A DNA stretch of 64,000 nt from a virus (IMGVR_UViG_3300025585_000039:1-64000); one strand, 5' to 3'; shown: positions 21,312-29,651, numbered from the stretch's first letter. A program made the numbers and translations. The notes: generated by a model from the sequence alone, not told the origin.

Positions 21312-22073
21312 TTAGATACCTAACTCTTTTCGCTTTTGTGTGGCACTAATGGATTCAATTTCATCACCAAGTTTAACTTGTTCTATTTTATATCCAACGT
21401 CACGACCATAAACAATATTAGTAATGTTAGGTAATCTAAGAACCATTGATCCATCCATAAATGAATCTTTAGCAATATAATCTTTTACTTCATCAAACTT
21501 TAATGGATCTTTTTCGCTTGTTTTATATGTATTACGCACTCCCAGAAGTACCTGATCAGTTCTCTTACCTGCTTCTACATATAGAGCGTGATGACCCTCA
21601 TGCCATGGTTGATATCGCCCAAGCATAAGTGTTGTTGGTGCAGACCAATCATGCAAGCCAAATTCTTTAATTATTACGGATGCTTTATCATCTGCATCAA
21701 GAATGTGGCTTGGAAACGAGATGTCATATTGAGTTGGCTCTTCAAACATTTTATTTGTATCTTCAAAACGACTTTCCTTGATTGTTCTCATCCAAATAAG
21801 AATATCTGGCTTACCAAATGCTGCACGAGTTAAATCTGTTGGGCATACAAAGTCAACAATAACTGGAGCAACACCTTGCTTTGAAATAAGACGTGCCATC
21901 TCTCCCATGCGTCGTGCCTGTTCTAAACGATCCTCTGGCGTAAAGCCAAGATCTGAATTCACTGTTGCACGAACCTCATCTGCATTAAGATGAATAGCGT
22001 TAATACGTTCTTTTAATGCCTTCGCAAGTTCTGTTTTGCCAGAACCTGGCAATCCAATTATTTGAATAATCAT
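21312..22073 (-). CDS. APS-kinase-like / nucleotidyltransferase fusion
   Basis: A 253-aa two-domain protein. Residues 1-140 resemble adenylylsulfate kinase: GLPGSGKT (7-14), LNADEVR (29-35), DLGFTPEDRLEQARRMGE (41-58) and VDFVCPT. Residues 145-253 are a HIGH-type nucleotidyltransferase: LGRYQPWHEGHHAL with HEGH at 158-161, and ISATQKR near 242. APS kinase makes PAPS, the donor for sulfotransferases encoded at 6498, 7147 and 10594. The second domain could be sulfurylase-like, making APS, but another nucleotide substrate is equally possible. It sits amid oxygenase and DUF2061 genes. Confidence 0.75.
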   Translation of the reverse strand: MIIQIIGLPGSGKTELAKALKERINAIHLNADEVRATVNSDLGFTPEDRLEQARRMGEMARLISKQGVAPVIVDFVCPTDLTRAAFGKPDILIWMRTIKESRFEDTNKMFEEPTQYDISFPSHILDADDKASVIIKEFGLHDWSAPTTLMLGRYQPWHEGHHALYVEAGKRTDQVLLGVRNTYKTSEKDPLKFDEVKDYIAKDSFMDGSMVLRLPNITNIVYGRDVGYKIEQVKLGDEIESISATQKRKELGI

Positions 22074-22330
22074 TCTTCTGTTTCGTCCTCAAGTTTGTTC
22101 TCTGATAAACGTTCACGTTCATCTAATATTTCATACATAAATTGCATCATTTTATCGTACCCCTCTGGAGTAGACATAATACCGTTATAATGATGTGCAC
22201 AAAAAAGTAGATCTCCAGATACTCCAGTTACCTTAACATAGGCCTGTGCAGAACATCTGTCACATCTATCATTTGCATCTAGTACCCACTCCCTTTTAGA
22301 TACGGAAGGGTGTGTTGCCGTCATACTCAT
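22070..22330 (-). CDS. DUF7455-like zinc protein
   Basis: An 86-aa protein with DRCDRCSAQAYVKV and LLFCAHHYNG, the actinobacterial DUF7455 pattern (CxxC...CxHH metal site). The family is common in Actinobacteria and of unknown function. It overlaps the APS-kinase start by ATGA. Confidence 0.75.
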   Translation of the reverse strand: MSMTATHPSVSKREWVLDANDRCDRCSAQAYVKVTGVSGDLLFCAHHYNGIMSTPEGYDKMMQFMYEILDERERLSENKLEDETEE

Positions 22331-22331
22331 A

Positions 22332-22517
22332 TTATACCTTTCGATTATCAGTGGAATAAAAGCCAGAGCCGTTAAAAACCGCTCCTACATTAGAGTATAC
22401 ACGAACTAGTGGTTTTTGGCAAGTTTCACACAAATATCCTGGATCATCTTCAGTCATAGCCCTAACTTTGATATATCTTTGGGCACAAGCCATGCAATCA
22501 TATTCGTATGATGGCAT
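22332..22517 (-). CDS. FmdB-type zinc-ribbon protein
   Basis: A 61-aa protein: MPSYEYDCMACAQRYIKV, then CETCQKPLVRVYS, ending F-x-GSGFYSTD. This is the FmdB/regulatory zinc-ribbon family in full, including the C-terminal GSGFY. It probably binds zinc and acts as a regulator; the target is unknown. Confidence 0.85.
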   Translation of the reverse strand: MPSYEYDCMACAQRYIKVRAMTEDDPGYLCETCQKPLVRVYSNVGAVFNGSGFYSTDNRKV

Positions 22518-22624
22518 TACTTTTTCTTCTTTGCTTTAACGTACCATATTGGTAAATTTAAATTATCTCCAGACCATTCATAGCCAAGTAGTTTAACAAC
22601 AAACTTAATAATCTTAATACGCAT
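22517..22624 (-). CDS. 35-aa basic peptide
   Basis: A mini-frame beginning MRIKIIKFVVKLLGYEWSGD with a Lys-rich tail, coupled by TAATG on both sides. It is similar in style to 15201-15281 and 20676-20756. Function is unknown. Confidence 0.5.
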   Translation of the reverse strand: MRIKIIKFVVKLLGYEWSGDNLNLPIWYVKAKKKK

Positions 22625-22824
22625 TATTTTACCTTATTCCCAAATTTTGTCCAAAGTCTTTCATGCACAAAGTACAAAGCAGATTCCCAAAATAATTCCG
22701 CCAGAGCAGCAATACCAGCAATTTCCCATTCTCCTGTTAAAAGAAAAATTGTTCCTGCAACCATTGTCATGTGAACCAGTTGCCAAGTAACTGTTTTAAG
22801 TAGACTCTTTTTTGGTGTATCCAT
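22624..22824 (-). CDS. DUF2061 membrane protein, copy 2
   Basis: A 66-aa protein with KKSLLKTVTWQLVHMTMV, a hydrophobic centre and ESALYFVHERLW, a second DUF2061 member diverged from that at 20476. It is coupled to the endolysin start by TAATG. It flanks the APS-kinase block on the other side from copy 1. Confidence 0.75.
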   Translation of the reverse strand: MDTPKKSLLKTVTWQLVHMTMVAGTIFLLTGEWEIAGIAALAELFWESALYFVHERLWTKFGNKVK

Positions 22825-23606
22825 TACTTTACTCCCTTAATTCTTCTGTATGTTTCTTCATCTACAATACCATTTACTGGAAGACCTTCTTTTTTCTGAA
22901 AAGCCCTTACCGCTTTATCGGTAATTGGTCCAAACACACCTTCTGCTGGCTTAACACCAAGTGCTACTTGAACAACCTTAACTGAAGATCCCTTCGATCC
23001 TTGCTTAAATGGTTTAAATAATTTTACTTCTGGAACTTCGACACCTTGTGATTTAGCAACTTCAGCAAGTGCAACCTTCTTGTCTTCTAAAGGCATTGGT
23101 GCATCTGCATCTGGATAATCAACTACTCCGTATCCTGCAATGAATACTTGAAGACCTTTCTTGTTAGGACCGTATGCACGAAGTTTCTTTGCACACTCAC
23201 CACCATTTGACTGACTACCCTTCTTTCCATCAGCGGATGTATTTCCTTCAATACACCAAGCAGTTCCATCACCATTATCTTTCAATACCCAACCAACATG
23301 GTCAATGTCACGACCACCAGGGAAGTCAAAATAAACTACCCAACCTGGCTGTGGTTTGTTACCTTTAACAGGAACCCACTTGTTCATCTTTTTAAATGCT
23401 GCTACACCAGCAGGTGTATAAACTGTATTTGGAACTTTTACACCAGCCTGATTAGCGGACCAGTTAACAAACGATCCACACCATGGCAAGAAATTTGCCT
23501 TTGTGTATGCACCATATTTTGTTTCATTATCTTTTGGACCTTCTACGGTTCCAACTTCTTTTTGAATCACTTCAAGTAGAAGTGCTCTTGTACCTTTTTC
23601 TGCCAT
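22824..23606 (-). CDS. endolysin: CHAP domain plus peptidoglycan-binding domain
   Basis: A 260-aa protein. The N-terminal CHAP-type amidase/endopeptidase has its catalytic Cys in FLPWCGSFVNW (C43) and His in DIDHVGW (about 103). Residues about 190-260 form a PG_binding_1 repeat (GSKGSSVKVVQVALG...GPITDKAVRAFQKK). It cleaves host peptidoglycan at lysis. A ribosome site (AGGAGG) precedes the ATG. No signal peptide is seen, so export would need a holin. Confidence 0.85.
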   Translation of the reverse strand: MAEKGTRALLLEVIQKEVGTVEGPKDNETKYGAYTKANFLPWCGSFVNWSANQAGVKVPNTVYTPAGVAAFKKMNKWVPVKGNKPQPGWVVYFDFPGGRDIDHVGWVLKDNGDGTAWCIEGNTSADGKKGSQSNGGECAKKLRAYGPNKKGLQVFIAGYGVVDYPDADAPMPLEDKKVALAEVAKSQGVEVPEVKLFKPFKQGSKGSSVKVVQVALGVKPAEGVFGPITDKAVRAFQKKEGLPVNGIVDEETYRRIKGVK

Positions 23607-23620
23607 TTTTCCTCCTAGTG

Positions 23621-25045
23621 TTACCTGATAATTTTTGTATTATAGGTCTTTTCCCACTCTATTATATCACTCTCATCATTTAGTAGTGGTTGGCCTTTAA
23701 TATTTAAACTGGTATTTAATAATATAGGAACACCAGTTGCCTTATAAAATTTTTCTAAAACAGCATACAATCCAGGATGCTGTTCTTTAGTTACTGTCTG
23801 AACCCTAGATGTGCCATCAATATGCACCACAGAAGGTATTAAATCTGGCTTTAAACATCTTGGGGTATATTGCATATATGGGGATTCATACTTCATGTCA
23901 AACCATTCTGAGGCGTGTTCTGCCATTATTACGGGGGCAAAAGGTCTAAACAATTCACGCTTCTTAATAAGATTTACCTTGTCTTTAATATTTGGATCTC
24001 TTGGATCAGCAAGGATACTTCTATTTCCTAATGCCCTTGGACCAAACTCTGCTCTACCGCTTGCTACTGCAGCAATTTGATTTGTCATAATCTCATTAAA
24101 GATAGCATCAACTGGATACTTTCCTGGAATATTATATCCAAGATATGGTCCTTCCCATTTTACATGTTTTGCACGAAGAGCAAGGGCAGCACCCAAAGAA
24201 CTACCAGCATCTCCAGGATTTGGCATGATCCAAACGTCATCAAAAATATCCCAAAGCATTGTATTGGCTGAAGCATTTAATGCACAACCACCCATAAAAA
24301 CCAAATTCTTATATTCTGGTAATAGTTCTCCTCGAACCATTATCATAAACTCCCACAATCTTTCTTCATACACCTTTTGAACTGAAGCAGCAATATCAAA
24401 CTTATCTTGATCAGTCAAGATGTGGTATGGCCAATCTTTAATTCCTTGATGGTAATTATATTTTTGTGTTTTAATATCAGGGAAGTAGGACCAAACCTCT
24501 TTGTAATATGTGTCTGGATTTCCATACCCTGCCATACCCATTAGAATATATTCTTCTTGATTTGGCATTAAACCTATCAGTTGTGTAAATGCAGAATAGA
24601 ATAAACCGAAACTTAATGGATATTTTATTTCTTTAACAAGTTTGATATCCTCTCCATCTCCTACCCAAACAGTAGACGTAGAAAATTCTCCAATAGCATC
24701 TAAAACAACAATTGCTGCTTTGTCAAATGGACTTGTATAATATCCTGCACAAGCATGGGTGTAGTGATGCTTAAATGATATATCAAACTTATGTTTTGGC
24801 TTCCAATCTGCAGCACCACCACGTAAAACCAATCTTAACTTTTTAAGTCCAGGCTTTTCATAGTATGCAATTTCATCTGGAGTTCCTCCGTATCGCTCTG
24901 CATCTTTCCATAACTCATTATTGGTATACCAATCATTTTTAATCTTGCTATATCTTTCTGCGTGTCCAGCAAATAAAATAGAACTATTTTTAATTACAGC
25001 AAGTGCAGCATCGTGAGATGTCTCATTGAATCCAAATATTTTCAT
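23621..25045 (-). CDS. NodU/TobZ-type carbamoyltransferase
   Basis: A 474-aa protein with Kae1-like ATPase features at the N-terminus (FNETSHDAALAVI; KHHYTHACAGYY with the metal-binding His pair; VVLDAIGEFSTST) and the C-terminal carbamoyltransferase domain (GRAEFGPRALGNRSILADPR; LLNTSLNIKGQP). The family transfers carbamoyl from carbamoyl phosphate to hydroxyls of sugars or antibiotics via carbamoyl-AMP. It is somewhat short (typical about 550 aa) but has both ends. It is adjacent to two P4H-like genes and a glycosyltransferase, so carbamoylation of a sugar or hydroxyl made by those enzymes is plausible. Confidence 0.85.
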   Translation of the reverse strand: MKIFGFNETSHDAALAVIKNSSILFAGHAERYSKIKNDWYTNNELWKDAERYGGTPDEIAYYEKPGLKKLRLVLRGGAADWKPKHKFDISFKHHYTHACAGYYTSPFDKAAIVVLDAIGEFSTSTVWVGDGEDIKLVKEIKYPLSFGLFYSAFTQLIGLMPNQEEYILMGMAGYGNPDTYYKEVWSYFPDIKTQKYNYHQGIKDWPYHILTDQDKFDIAASVQKVYEERLWEFMIMVRGELLPEYKNLVFMGGCALNASANTMLWDIFDDVWIMPNPGDAGSSLGAALALRAKHVKWEGPYLGYNIPGKYPVDAIFNEIMTNQIAAVASGRAEFGPRALGNRSILADPRDPNIKDKVNLIKKRELFRPFAPVIMAEHASEWFDMKYESPYMQYTPRCLKPDLIPSVVHIDGTSRVQTVTKEQHPGLYAVLEKFYKATGVPILLNTSLNIKGQPLLNDESDIIEWEKTYNTKIIR

Positions 25046-25710
25046 TATTCTTGTCCAGTGGAATCTCTTTTAGCAGAAAGGGGAACATTGTGATACCAAT
25101 TTGGTAACGCATATCTTGGACCTTTTGTAACTGGATGAACTTCATGAACATACAAAAAGTTAGATGGGAAGAACAAAACGCTTCCTGGATCTGGTTTAAT
25201 TACAAGGTCTGAATGTCTAAACTCTATCTCTCCGCCCTCATAGTCATCATTGAGATAAAGCAATACAGATAAAACTCTTGTACTAATTCCTTGATCTTGA
25301 TGAGCAGGAAGGTGTCCAGTTTTTTCATACTTCAATAAATGCATTGTATGTTCTCTAGACTTAATGTTCTTTTCTGCAAATGGATATAAGTCTTTTGTAT
25401 AGTGATCAAGCGTTATATCTAATGCACCAAATAGTTCTGAAGAAATAAACTTTTGTTCTTCACCATATATATCATTTGCTGGAATGTCTTTGACTTGTGG
25501 AATAAACTTCTGCATGTTAAACGTCAGCATGCTTTCACCCTCGCCATATGTCCAAGGAACCCATGGCTTTACGGATGTTTGATTTGGTCCAGGCTTATCA
25601 GTAAGCCATCTATTCTCAAGTTCTTCAACAGCATCAATAATCTTTTGTGGTTCTTTAATTACATTTGTATAATAAACTAAACCAAGATCTAAAACTTCAT
25701 AATCAAACAT
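25045..25710 (-). CDS. prolyl-4-hydroxylase-like 2OG/Fe(II) oxygenase
   Basis: A 221-aa protein with HQD (PAHQDQGIS, about residue 136), LSVLLYLNDDYEGGEIEF, PGSVLFFPS, the distal His in YVHEVHPV, and GPRYALP. All ligands are present. The ATG at 25710 overlaps the previous stop region by 8 nt; a longer frame from 25779 overlaps the neighbour heavily and was rejected. It is paired with a second, related oxygenase upstream. Confidence 0.85.
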   Translation of the reverse strand: MFDYEVLDLGLVYYTNVIKEPQKIIDAVEELENRWLTDKPGPNQTSVKPWVPWTYGEGESMLTFNMQKFIPQVKDIPANDIYGEEQKFISSELFGALDITLDHYTKDLYPFAEKNIKSREHTMHLLKYEKTGHLPAHQDQGISTRVLSVLLYLNDDYEGGEIEFRHSDLVIKPDPGSVLFFPSNFLYVHEVHPVTKGPRYALPNWYHNVPLSAKRDSTGQE

Positions 25711-26353
25711 GGTTAAGTCCATATTCTCTTGCAAGCCACTTTGGTCTTTGGCCTGGGAATAGGAACTCTGGATCTGCATTTTGTGGCAAACTAGTATGCA
25801 TATACAGTGCCGTATATCTATTGCCCTTAGTTACCGTTGTAATACCATGTACATATTCTGTTCCAGCACTTGGGAAAAATACCGCCGAATATTTCTTAGG
25901 AGCATAAACAACATTTTGGTTTGGAAAATAAATTCTTCCACCTTCAAAATCATCGTTAAGATACATAACGGTACTCCACTCAATCCATGGTTCTGGGCCT
26001 TGTGCATCAATGTGTAGGTCTCCCTTTTTACCTTCTGCCCACCAAGATCCAAACCCTTTGAATACATATATATCATGCATATACCCATTGAGTCTTCTGT
26101 GGTCTTCGTTTGCTTTCTGTCCATACTTAACAAGTACTTCCATAACTTGCTTGTTATAAGGAAGAGAAGTTCCTCCAAATCTTTTCTTATAATAATCTGG
26201 ATAATCATTAACCTCAGAAGGATTTTGCATTTCTCTAACTAAGAGATCTGCATCTTCTGGTGTAATGTAATTTTCTATAACATGAATTCTATGGCCATAG
26301 GTTTCTGGTCCGTGTGCCTCTAAATAGTTTTCTGGATTTGCTACTTCGATCAT
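25703..26353 (-). CDS. prolyl-4-hydroxylase-like 2OG/Fe(II) oxygenase
   Basis: A 216-aa protein with HID (DLHIDAQGP, about residue 117), STVMYLNDDFEGGRIYFP, SAVFFPS, EYVHGI and GNRYTALY. The start ATG 26353 has AGAGGAGA upstream, and a TGG-TATAAT promoter lies just 5' of that, inside the end of the glycosyltransferase gap. The internal promoter lets this pair be expressed apart from the upstream genes. Confidence 0.85.
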   Translation of the reverse strand: MIEVANPENYLEAHGPETYGHRIHVIENYITPEDADLLVREMQNPSEVNDYPDYYKKRFGGTSLPYNKQVMEVLVKYGQKANEDHRRLNGYMHDIYVFKGFGSWWAEGKKGDLHIDAQGPEPWIEWSTVMYLNDDFEGGRIYFPNQNVVYAPKKYSAVFFPSAGTEYVHGITTVTKGNRYTALYMHTSLPQNADPEFLFPGQRPKWLAREYGLNHV

Positions 26354-26378
26354 TTTTTCTCCTCTTATTATTATACCA

Positions 26379-27248
26379 CTAGTGAACTGCTTTGGTGGTA
26401 GCAGTATATCTTCTAGCATCAATTTGATTAAAATTTAATTTTTCTGGATCATATTGAACATCATTAGTTTCAAATGGTAGTGGTTCTAAACTTTTGAAAT
26501 CAAAGTTGTGTCTTGTGCAGAAATCATCTACCGTTAAGTCCCTGCCAAGAATTGATCCACAGCAATTAATACCAGTCCTTAGCATTGTGATTGCTTCATT
26601 GTAATTATGATTTATTGAAAATGGTACGTACAGTGTTTCCATAGTTGGCTTACCAGCAAGAGTATAAAAATCTGTGGGCATTGCAAAAACTGGAATACCC
26701 CTTGTAAATAAATCTAGGGATAGGACTTCTTCCACACCATTATATTTTATATAACTTGGATAGTTAAGATTAGACATTGTTTTCTTATCACCAAATATTA
26801 GATCCCTATCAATAAAATCTGTTTGAACAATTTCAGAAGTTTCAATTTTTTCTTTTTGTATATAGAATACATTCTTTGCGGATATAGCAACTTGGTGATT
26901 ACCAGAAATTATCTGATTTGGCTTACACGCCTCAATTAGTTTTACATCCCAATCCTTAGACAACATAACATTGTCCGACAACAACATAAAATATTTTGAT
27001 TTGGACCACATTGCATTTGATGCTCTTAGGGCTGAATGATTTGTAATCCAATCCCAGAATAGGTGCTTATATCCAACACCCATTTTTTCAAAGGTATCTT
27101 TTCTATCTAGTGGATGTTGATCATATATACCTATACCAATTGAATGTTTCTTACTTGAATTATCTATAATCTGTTGAATAACATCTTTAAGATGTTTACC
27201 CTTATAAGAATAAATAAAAATATTTATGTCTACATTATTCATCGTCAT
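26379..27248 (-). CDS. GT60-like glycosyltransferase (GlcNAc-transferase family fold)
   Basis: A 289-aa protein with a GT-A layout resembling PF11397/GT60 (Skp1 hydroxyproline GlcNAc-transferase family): HSALRASNAMW (71-81), the D-x-x-x-x-L-x-x-DWD region (SDNVMLSKDWD, 91-101), a late EEVLSLDLFTRGIPVFAMP (173-191), and a GRDLTVDDF segment near the C-terminus. The DSH/DxD-type metal motif reads SDN. In eukaryotes this family glycosylates hydroxyproline. Here it is directly upstream of two P4H-like genes. The assignment is by motif order, without a search. Confidence 0.6.
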   Translation of the reverse strand: MTMNNVDINIFIYSYKGKHLKDVIQQIIDNSSKKHSIGIGIYDQHPLDRKDTFEKMGVGYKHLFWDWITNHSALRASNAMWSKSKYFMLLSDNVMLSKDWDVKLIEACKPNQIISGNHQVAISAKNVFYIQKEKIETSEIVQTDFIDRDLIFGDKKTMSNLNYPSYIKYNGVEEVLSLDLFTRGIPVFAMPTDFYTLAGKPTMETLYVPFSINHNYNEAITMLRTGINCCGSILGRDLTVDDFCTRHNFDFKSLEPLPFETNDVQYDPEKLNFNQIDARRYTATTKAVH

Positions 27249-28005
27249 GCTTGACTTCTTTCATCAATGCATTTTTGATACCATAAATCTTACGTCTCCA
27301 AGCAGTTTCTTTATAATAACCATATAGTCTGGATCTTCGATTCTCTGCCATAAACTCATGTCTTTCTAAATCTGAATCTTTTTCTGCTAATTCCATTTCC
27401 CAGTTTTCTCGTTTAAATGGTATCATTTGAAATATTGGTGTTCCCTTTGGAATTGTTCCAATGAAATTTTTCTTTAAAAAGAATGCGGTAAATACTGGTA
27501 GTCCCCAAATATCAGCCTCAACAACGCCAGACATTGTATAGAATGGAAGGTCGTGTCTATTCATTGGGTGGGTAATAAGAACAGAGTATCCAGGTGGTGT
27601 TTCATAATACCAGTTCATTCTCCATCCGTAATGGATTGGATGACACCCATCTGGCACTGGTAATTCAATCGTTGGTCTTTTATCAACCATCATTACTTCA
27701 CCATTCCAAGACACAATTGGCTTACCGTGCTTGGTTTGATCTACGTGAACATCATCTTCTAGGACATAGTGATATCCACCAGTCATGGCATCAAAGAATG
27801 GCATACACATTTTAGTAGCAACCATTGCTCCGTCTGCACCAATATTATTTTTTACACCAAGAGTAATATCATCATTTGACTTATCAAACTTTGCAAGACT
27901 TCTGTACCATTCAGGCACATTCTTTACCGCTGGCTCTGGTGGCGTAAGTCTATGCTCATAACCAGTAAAGGCTGGTGTAAATTTAATAATGTTAGGATCT
28001 GTCAC
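27235..28005 (-). CDS. paralogous phage protein of unknown function, copy 1
   Basis: A 256-aa protein. Shared blocks with the neighbour at 28002 are PEPAVKNVPEWYRS, KMCMPFFDAMTGGY, GYSVLITHPMNRHDLPF, IPKGTPIFQMIPFKRE and WEMEL. The fold looks all-beta and cupin-like, but no catalytic motif is clear. It might belong to DUF6065 (uncertain). It lies in the same operon as the glycosyltransferase and may be a modification enzyme or structural accessory. Confidence 0.6.
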   Translation of the reverse strand: MTDPNIIKFTPAFTGYEHRLTPPEPAVKNVPEWYRSLAKFDKSNDDITLGVKNNIGADGAMVATKMCMPFFDAMTGGYHYVLEDDVHVDQTKHGKPIVSWNGEVMMVDKRPTIELPVPDGCHPIHYGWRMNWYYETPPGYSVLITHPMNRHDLPFYTMSGVVEADIWGLPVFTAFFLKKNFIGTIPKGTPIFQMIPFKRENWEMELAEKDSDLERHEFMAENRRSRLYGYYKETAWRRKIYGIKNALMKEVKHDDE

Positions 28006-28724
28006 TTAAATTCTTTCTTTGCTCTATATTTATTTTTATAAGAGTGAACAAAATTACTTCTAAGTTTAAATCTTTGTTTTGTTAATTCTGCTGATGATTC
28101 AGAAGTTGGAACTAACTCCATCTTCCAATCTTCACGTTTAAATGGGATGACTTGAACAAGAGGTGTTCCTTGTTTAATTACACCCTTAAAATCTTTTTCA
28201 ATAAGAATAGATAGGTGACCATCTGTAATAAACTTATCTGTGTCAATGAATCCCTGTATTGCTAAGAAAGGTAAGTGATCTTTGTGCAAGGGATGCATGA
28301 AAAGTGTGCTATAACCTTCTGGTGTTTTAACTGCCCAGAATGGCATAACTCTAAACAATTGTTTGTGATACTTATTAGTATCGATTGGATAATGATCGTA
28401 TTGTTCTGGAGCATGTACAGCAAACATATCATTAACAAATTGCTTCATCGTCAACGGAACTGAGAACTCAATCTTTGCTGGGTTTGTTGCATCAATATAA
28501 ACATCGCATGGAAACGGAATGACATACCCTGCTGTCATAGCATCAAAAATTGGCATACAACGTTTAATAGTTGATGATAATTCTCCCTTTGGAAGGAACT
28601 CGTCATCCCTTACAGATGCTGGCTGTCTCTTATACCAGTCTGGTGTATTTTTGATTGCTGGTGTTGGTTCTGGTGCGAAAAATGTTGTTCTTTCGCTAAA
28701 CGGATAAAACCGAATGATGTTCAT
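28002..28724 (-). CDS. paralogous phage protein of unknown function, copy 2
   Basis: A 240-aa paralogue of the product of 27235: PEPTPAIKNTPDWYKR, KRCMPIFDAMTAGY, GYSTLFMHPLHKDHLPF, IKQGTPLVQVIPFKRE and WKMEL. It is joined to copy 1 by an ATGA overlap. The duplicated conserved Cys in K-x-C-M-P and the paired His/Pro loop are likely functional. Confidence 0.65.
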   Translation of the reverse strand: MNIIRFYPFSERTTFFAPEPTPAIKNTPDWYKRQPASVRDDEFLPKGELSSTIKRCMPIFDAMTAGYVIPFPCDVYIDATNPAKIEFSVPLTMKQFVNDMFAVHAPEQYDHYPIDTNKYHKQLFRVMPFWAVKTPEGYSTLFMHPLHKDHLPFLAIQGFIDTDKFITDGHLSILIEKDFKGVIKQGTPLVQVIPFKREDWKMELVPTSESSAELTKQRFKLRSNFVHSYKNKYRAKKEFK

Positions 28725-29385
28725 AGAACTCCTTTACTCTATTAACAATTATATCATCTGCCTCAAAAACCATATCAAACATTGGCTGTTGTCTTTTAAT
28801 TTTGCCAAAATTCTCATTGATCATATGGGGTCCAACTTTTTTAAAGGCAAATGTAACAAATGCTGGCTCAATATATTTTTCATCGCCAGTGGTTTTTGTA
28901 TAACTATATTCTGTTGGATTAATATAGAATGGTGAGGCAGCGTCTGGTTTTTCAAACCTCACATTGATGTTTTCATCTATAAACCACGGAACATAAAACT
29001 TATAAAAAGAATTAAAACAATCATCTGTCAAATCAAAGGTTTCTTTGGTTTGATAGTATTGCCTTATCCATGGACGATCTAAATTAAAAAATGCCCTAGT
29101 GTGTTGTCTTACTAGCAAAAAGAATTCAGCATGATTTCCCTGCCTAAGTCTAACTGTATTGTTTTCAATCGATACAAGTTTTGGTGCTGGGTATAAATTC
29201 CTTACATAGTTGTTGATTGGCTTGATTATTGAGTCTTTATATTCACTCTGCATGACTTTAGAATATGTAATCCAATTTATATTTACCCTGGATTTTTCAC
29301 TAATATCAGAAAAAACTGGGTCCCATGTTTCTTGCCAAATATGAAAATTATATTTTTGATCTGTTAGGATTTCTGGTCCTTGCAT
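28696..29385 (-). CDS. hypothetical protein, possible distant relative of the preceding pair
   Basis: A 229-aa protein with no clear motif. The C-terminal GKIKRQQPMFDMVFEADDI and the preceding Y-I-x-PAFVTFAF sit where the pair has its IPKGTPIFQMIPF block, so it may be a remote relative. TGG-TATAAT (complement of 29407-29415) gives a short leader with GAAAGG, so the start is ATG 29385, not the ATG at 29421 upstream of the promoter. Confidence 0.55.
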   Translation of the reverse strand: MQGPEILTDQKYNFHIWQETWDPVFSDISEKSRVNINWITYSKVMQSEYKDSIIKPINNYVRNLYPAPKLVSIENNTVRLRQGNHAEFFLLVRQHTRAFFNLDRPWIRQYYQTKETFDLTDDCFNSFYKFYVPWFIDENINVRFEKPDAASPFYINPTEYSYTKTTGDEKYIEPAFVTFAFKKVGPHMINENFGKIKRQQPMFDMVFEADDIIVNRVKEFYEHHSVLSV

Positions 29386-29428
29386 TACAAAACCTTTCGA
29401 CAACTCATTATACCAACACATTCATCAG

Positions 29429-29500
29429 AGCCTCCTGTAGGATTTGAACCTACGACAACTCGCTTACAAGGCGAGTACTCTACCCCTGAGTTAAGGAGGC
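29429..29500 (-). tRNA. tRNA-Thr (TGT)
   Basis: On the minus strand: acceptor GCCTCCT/AGGAGGC, anticodon stem CTCGC/GCGAG with loop CTTGTAA (TGT), and a T arm with TTCAAAT. It reads ACA. Confidence 0.9.
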
Positions 29501-29501
29501 G

Positions 29502-29573
29502 TAGCCCTAGAGAGAATTGAACTCTCGTTTCCAGATTGAAAATCTGATGTCCTAACCACTAGACGATAGGGCC
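29502..29573 (-). tRNA. tRNA-Glu (TTC)
   Basis: The acceptor GGCCCTA/TAGGGCT has a terminal G-T pair. Anticodon stem TCAGA/TCTGG with loop TTTTCAA gives TTC (reads GAA). It lies 1 nt from tRNA-Thr, so the array is co-transcribed. Confidence 0.88.
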
Positions 29574-29577
29574 TAAG

Positions 29578-29651
29578 CGATCCCGAACGGACTTGAACCG
29601 TCGACCTCTTCCGTGACAGGGAAGCGTTCTAACCAACTGAACTACGGGACC
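29578..29651 (-). tRNA. tRNA-Asp (GTC)
   Basis: Acceptor GGTCCCG/CGGGATC, anticodon stem CTTCC/GGAAG, loop CTGTCAC with anticodon GTC. The cloverleaf is normal. Confidence 0.9.

Noticed and set aside
29419-29421. ATG at 29421 as start of the gene at 28696
   Set aside because: It lies upstream of the TGG-TATAAT promoter; ATG 29385 has GAAAGG at the right distance.
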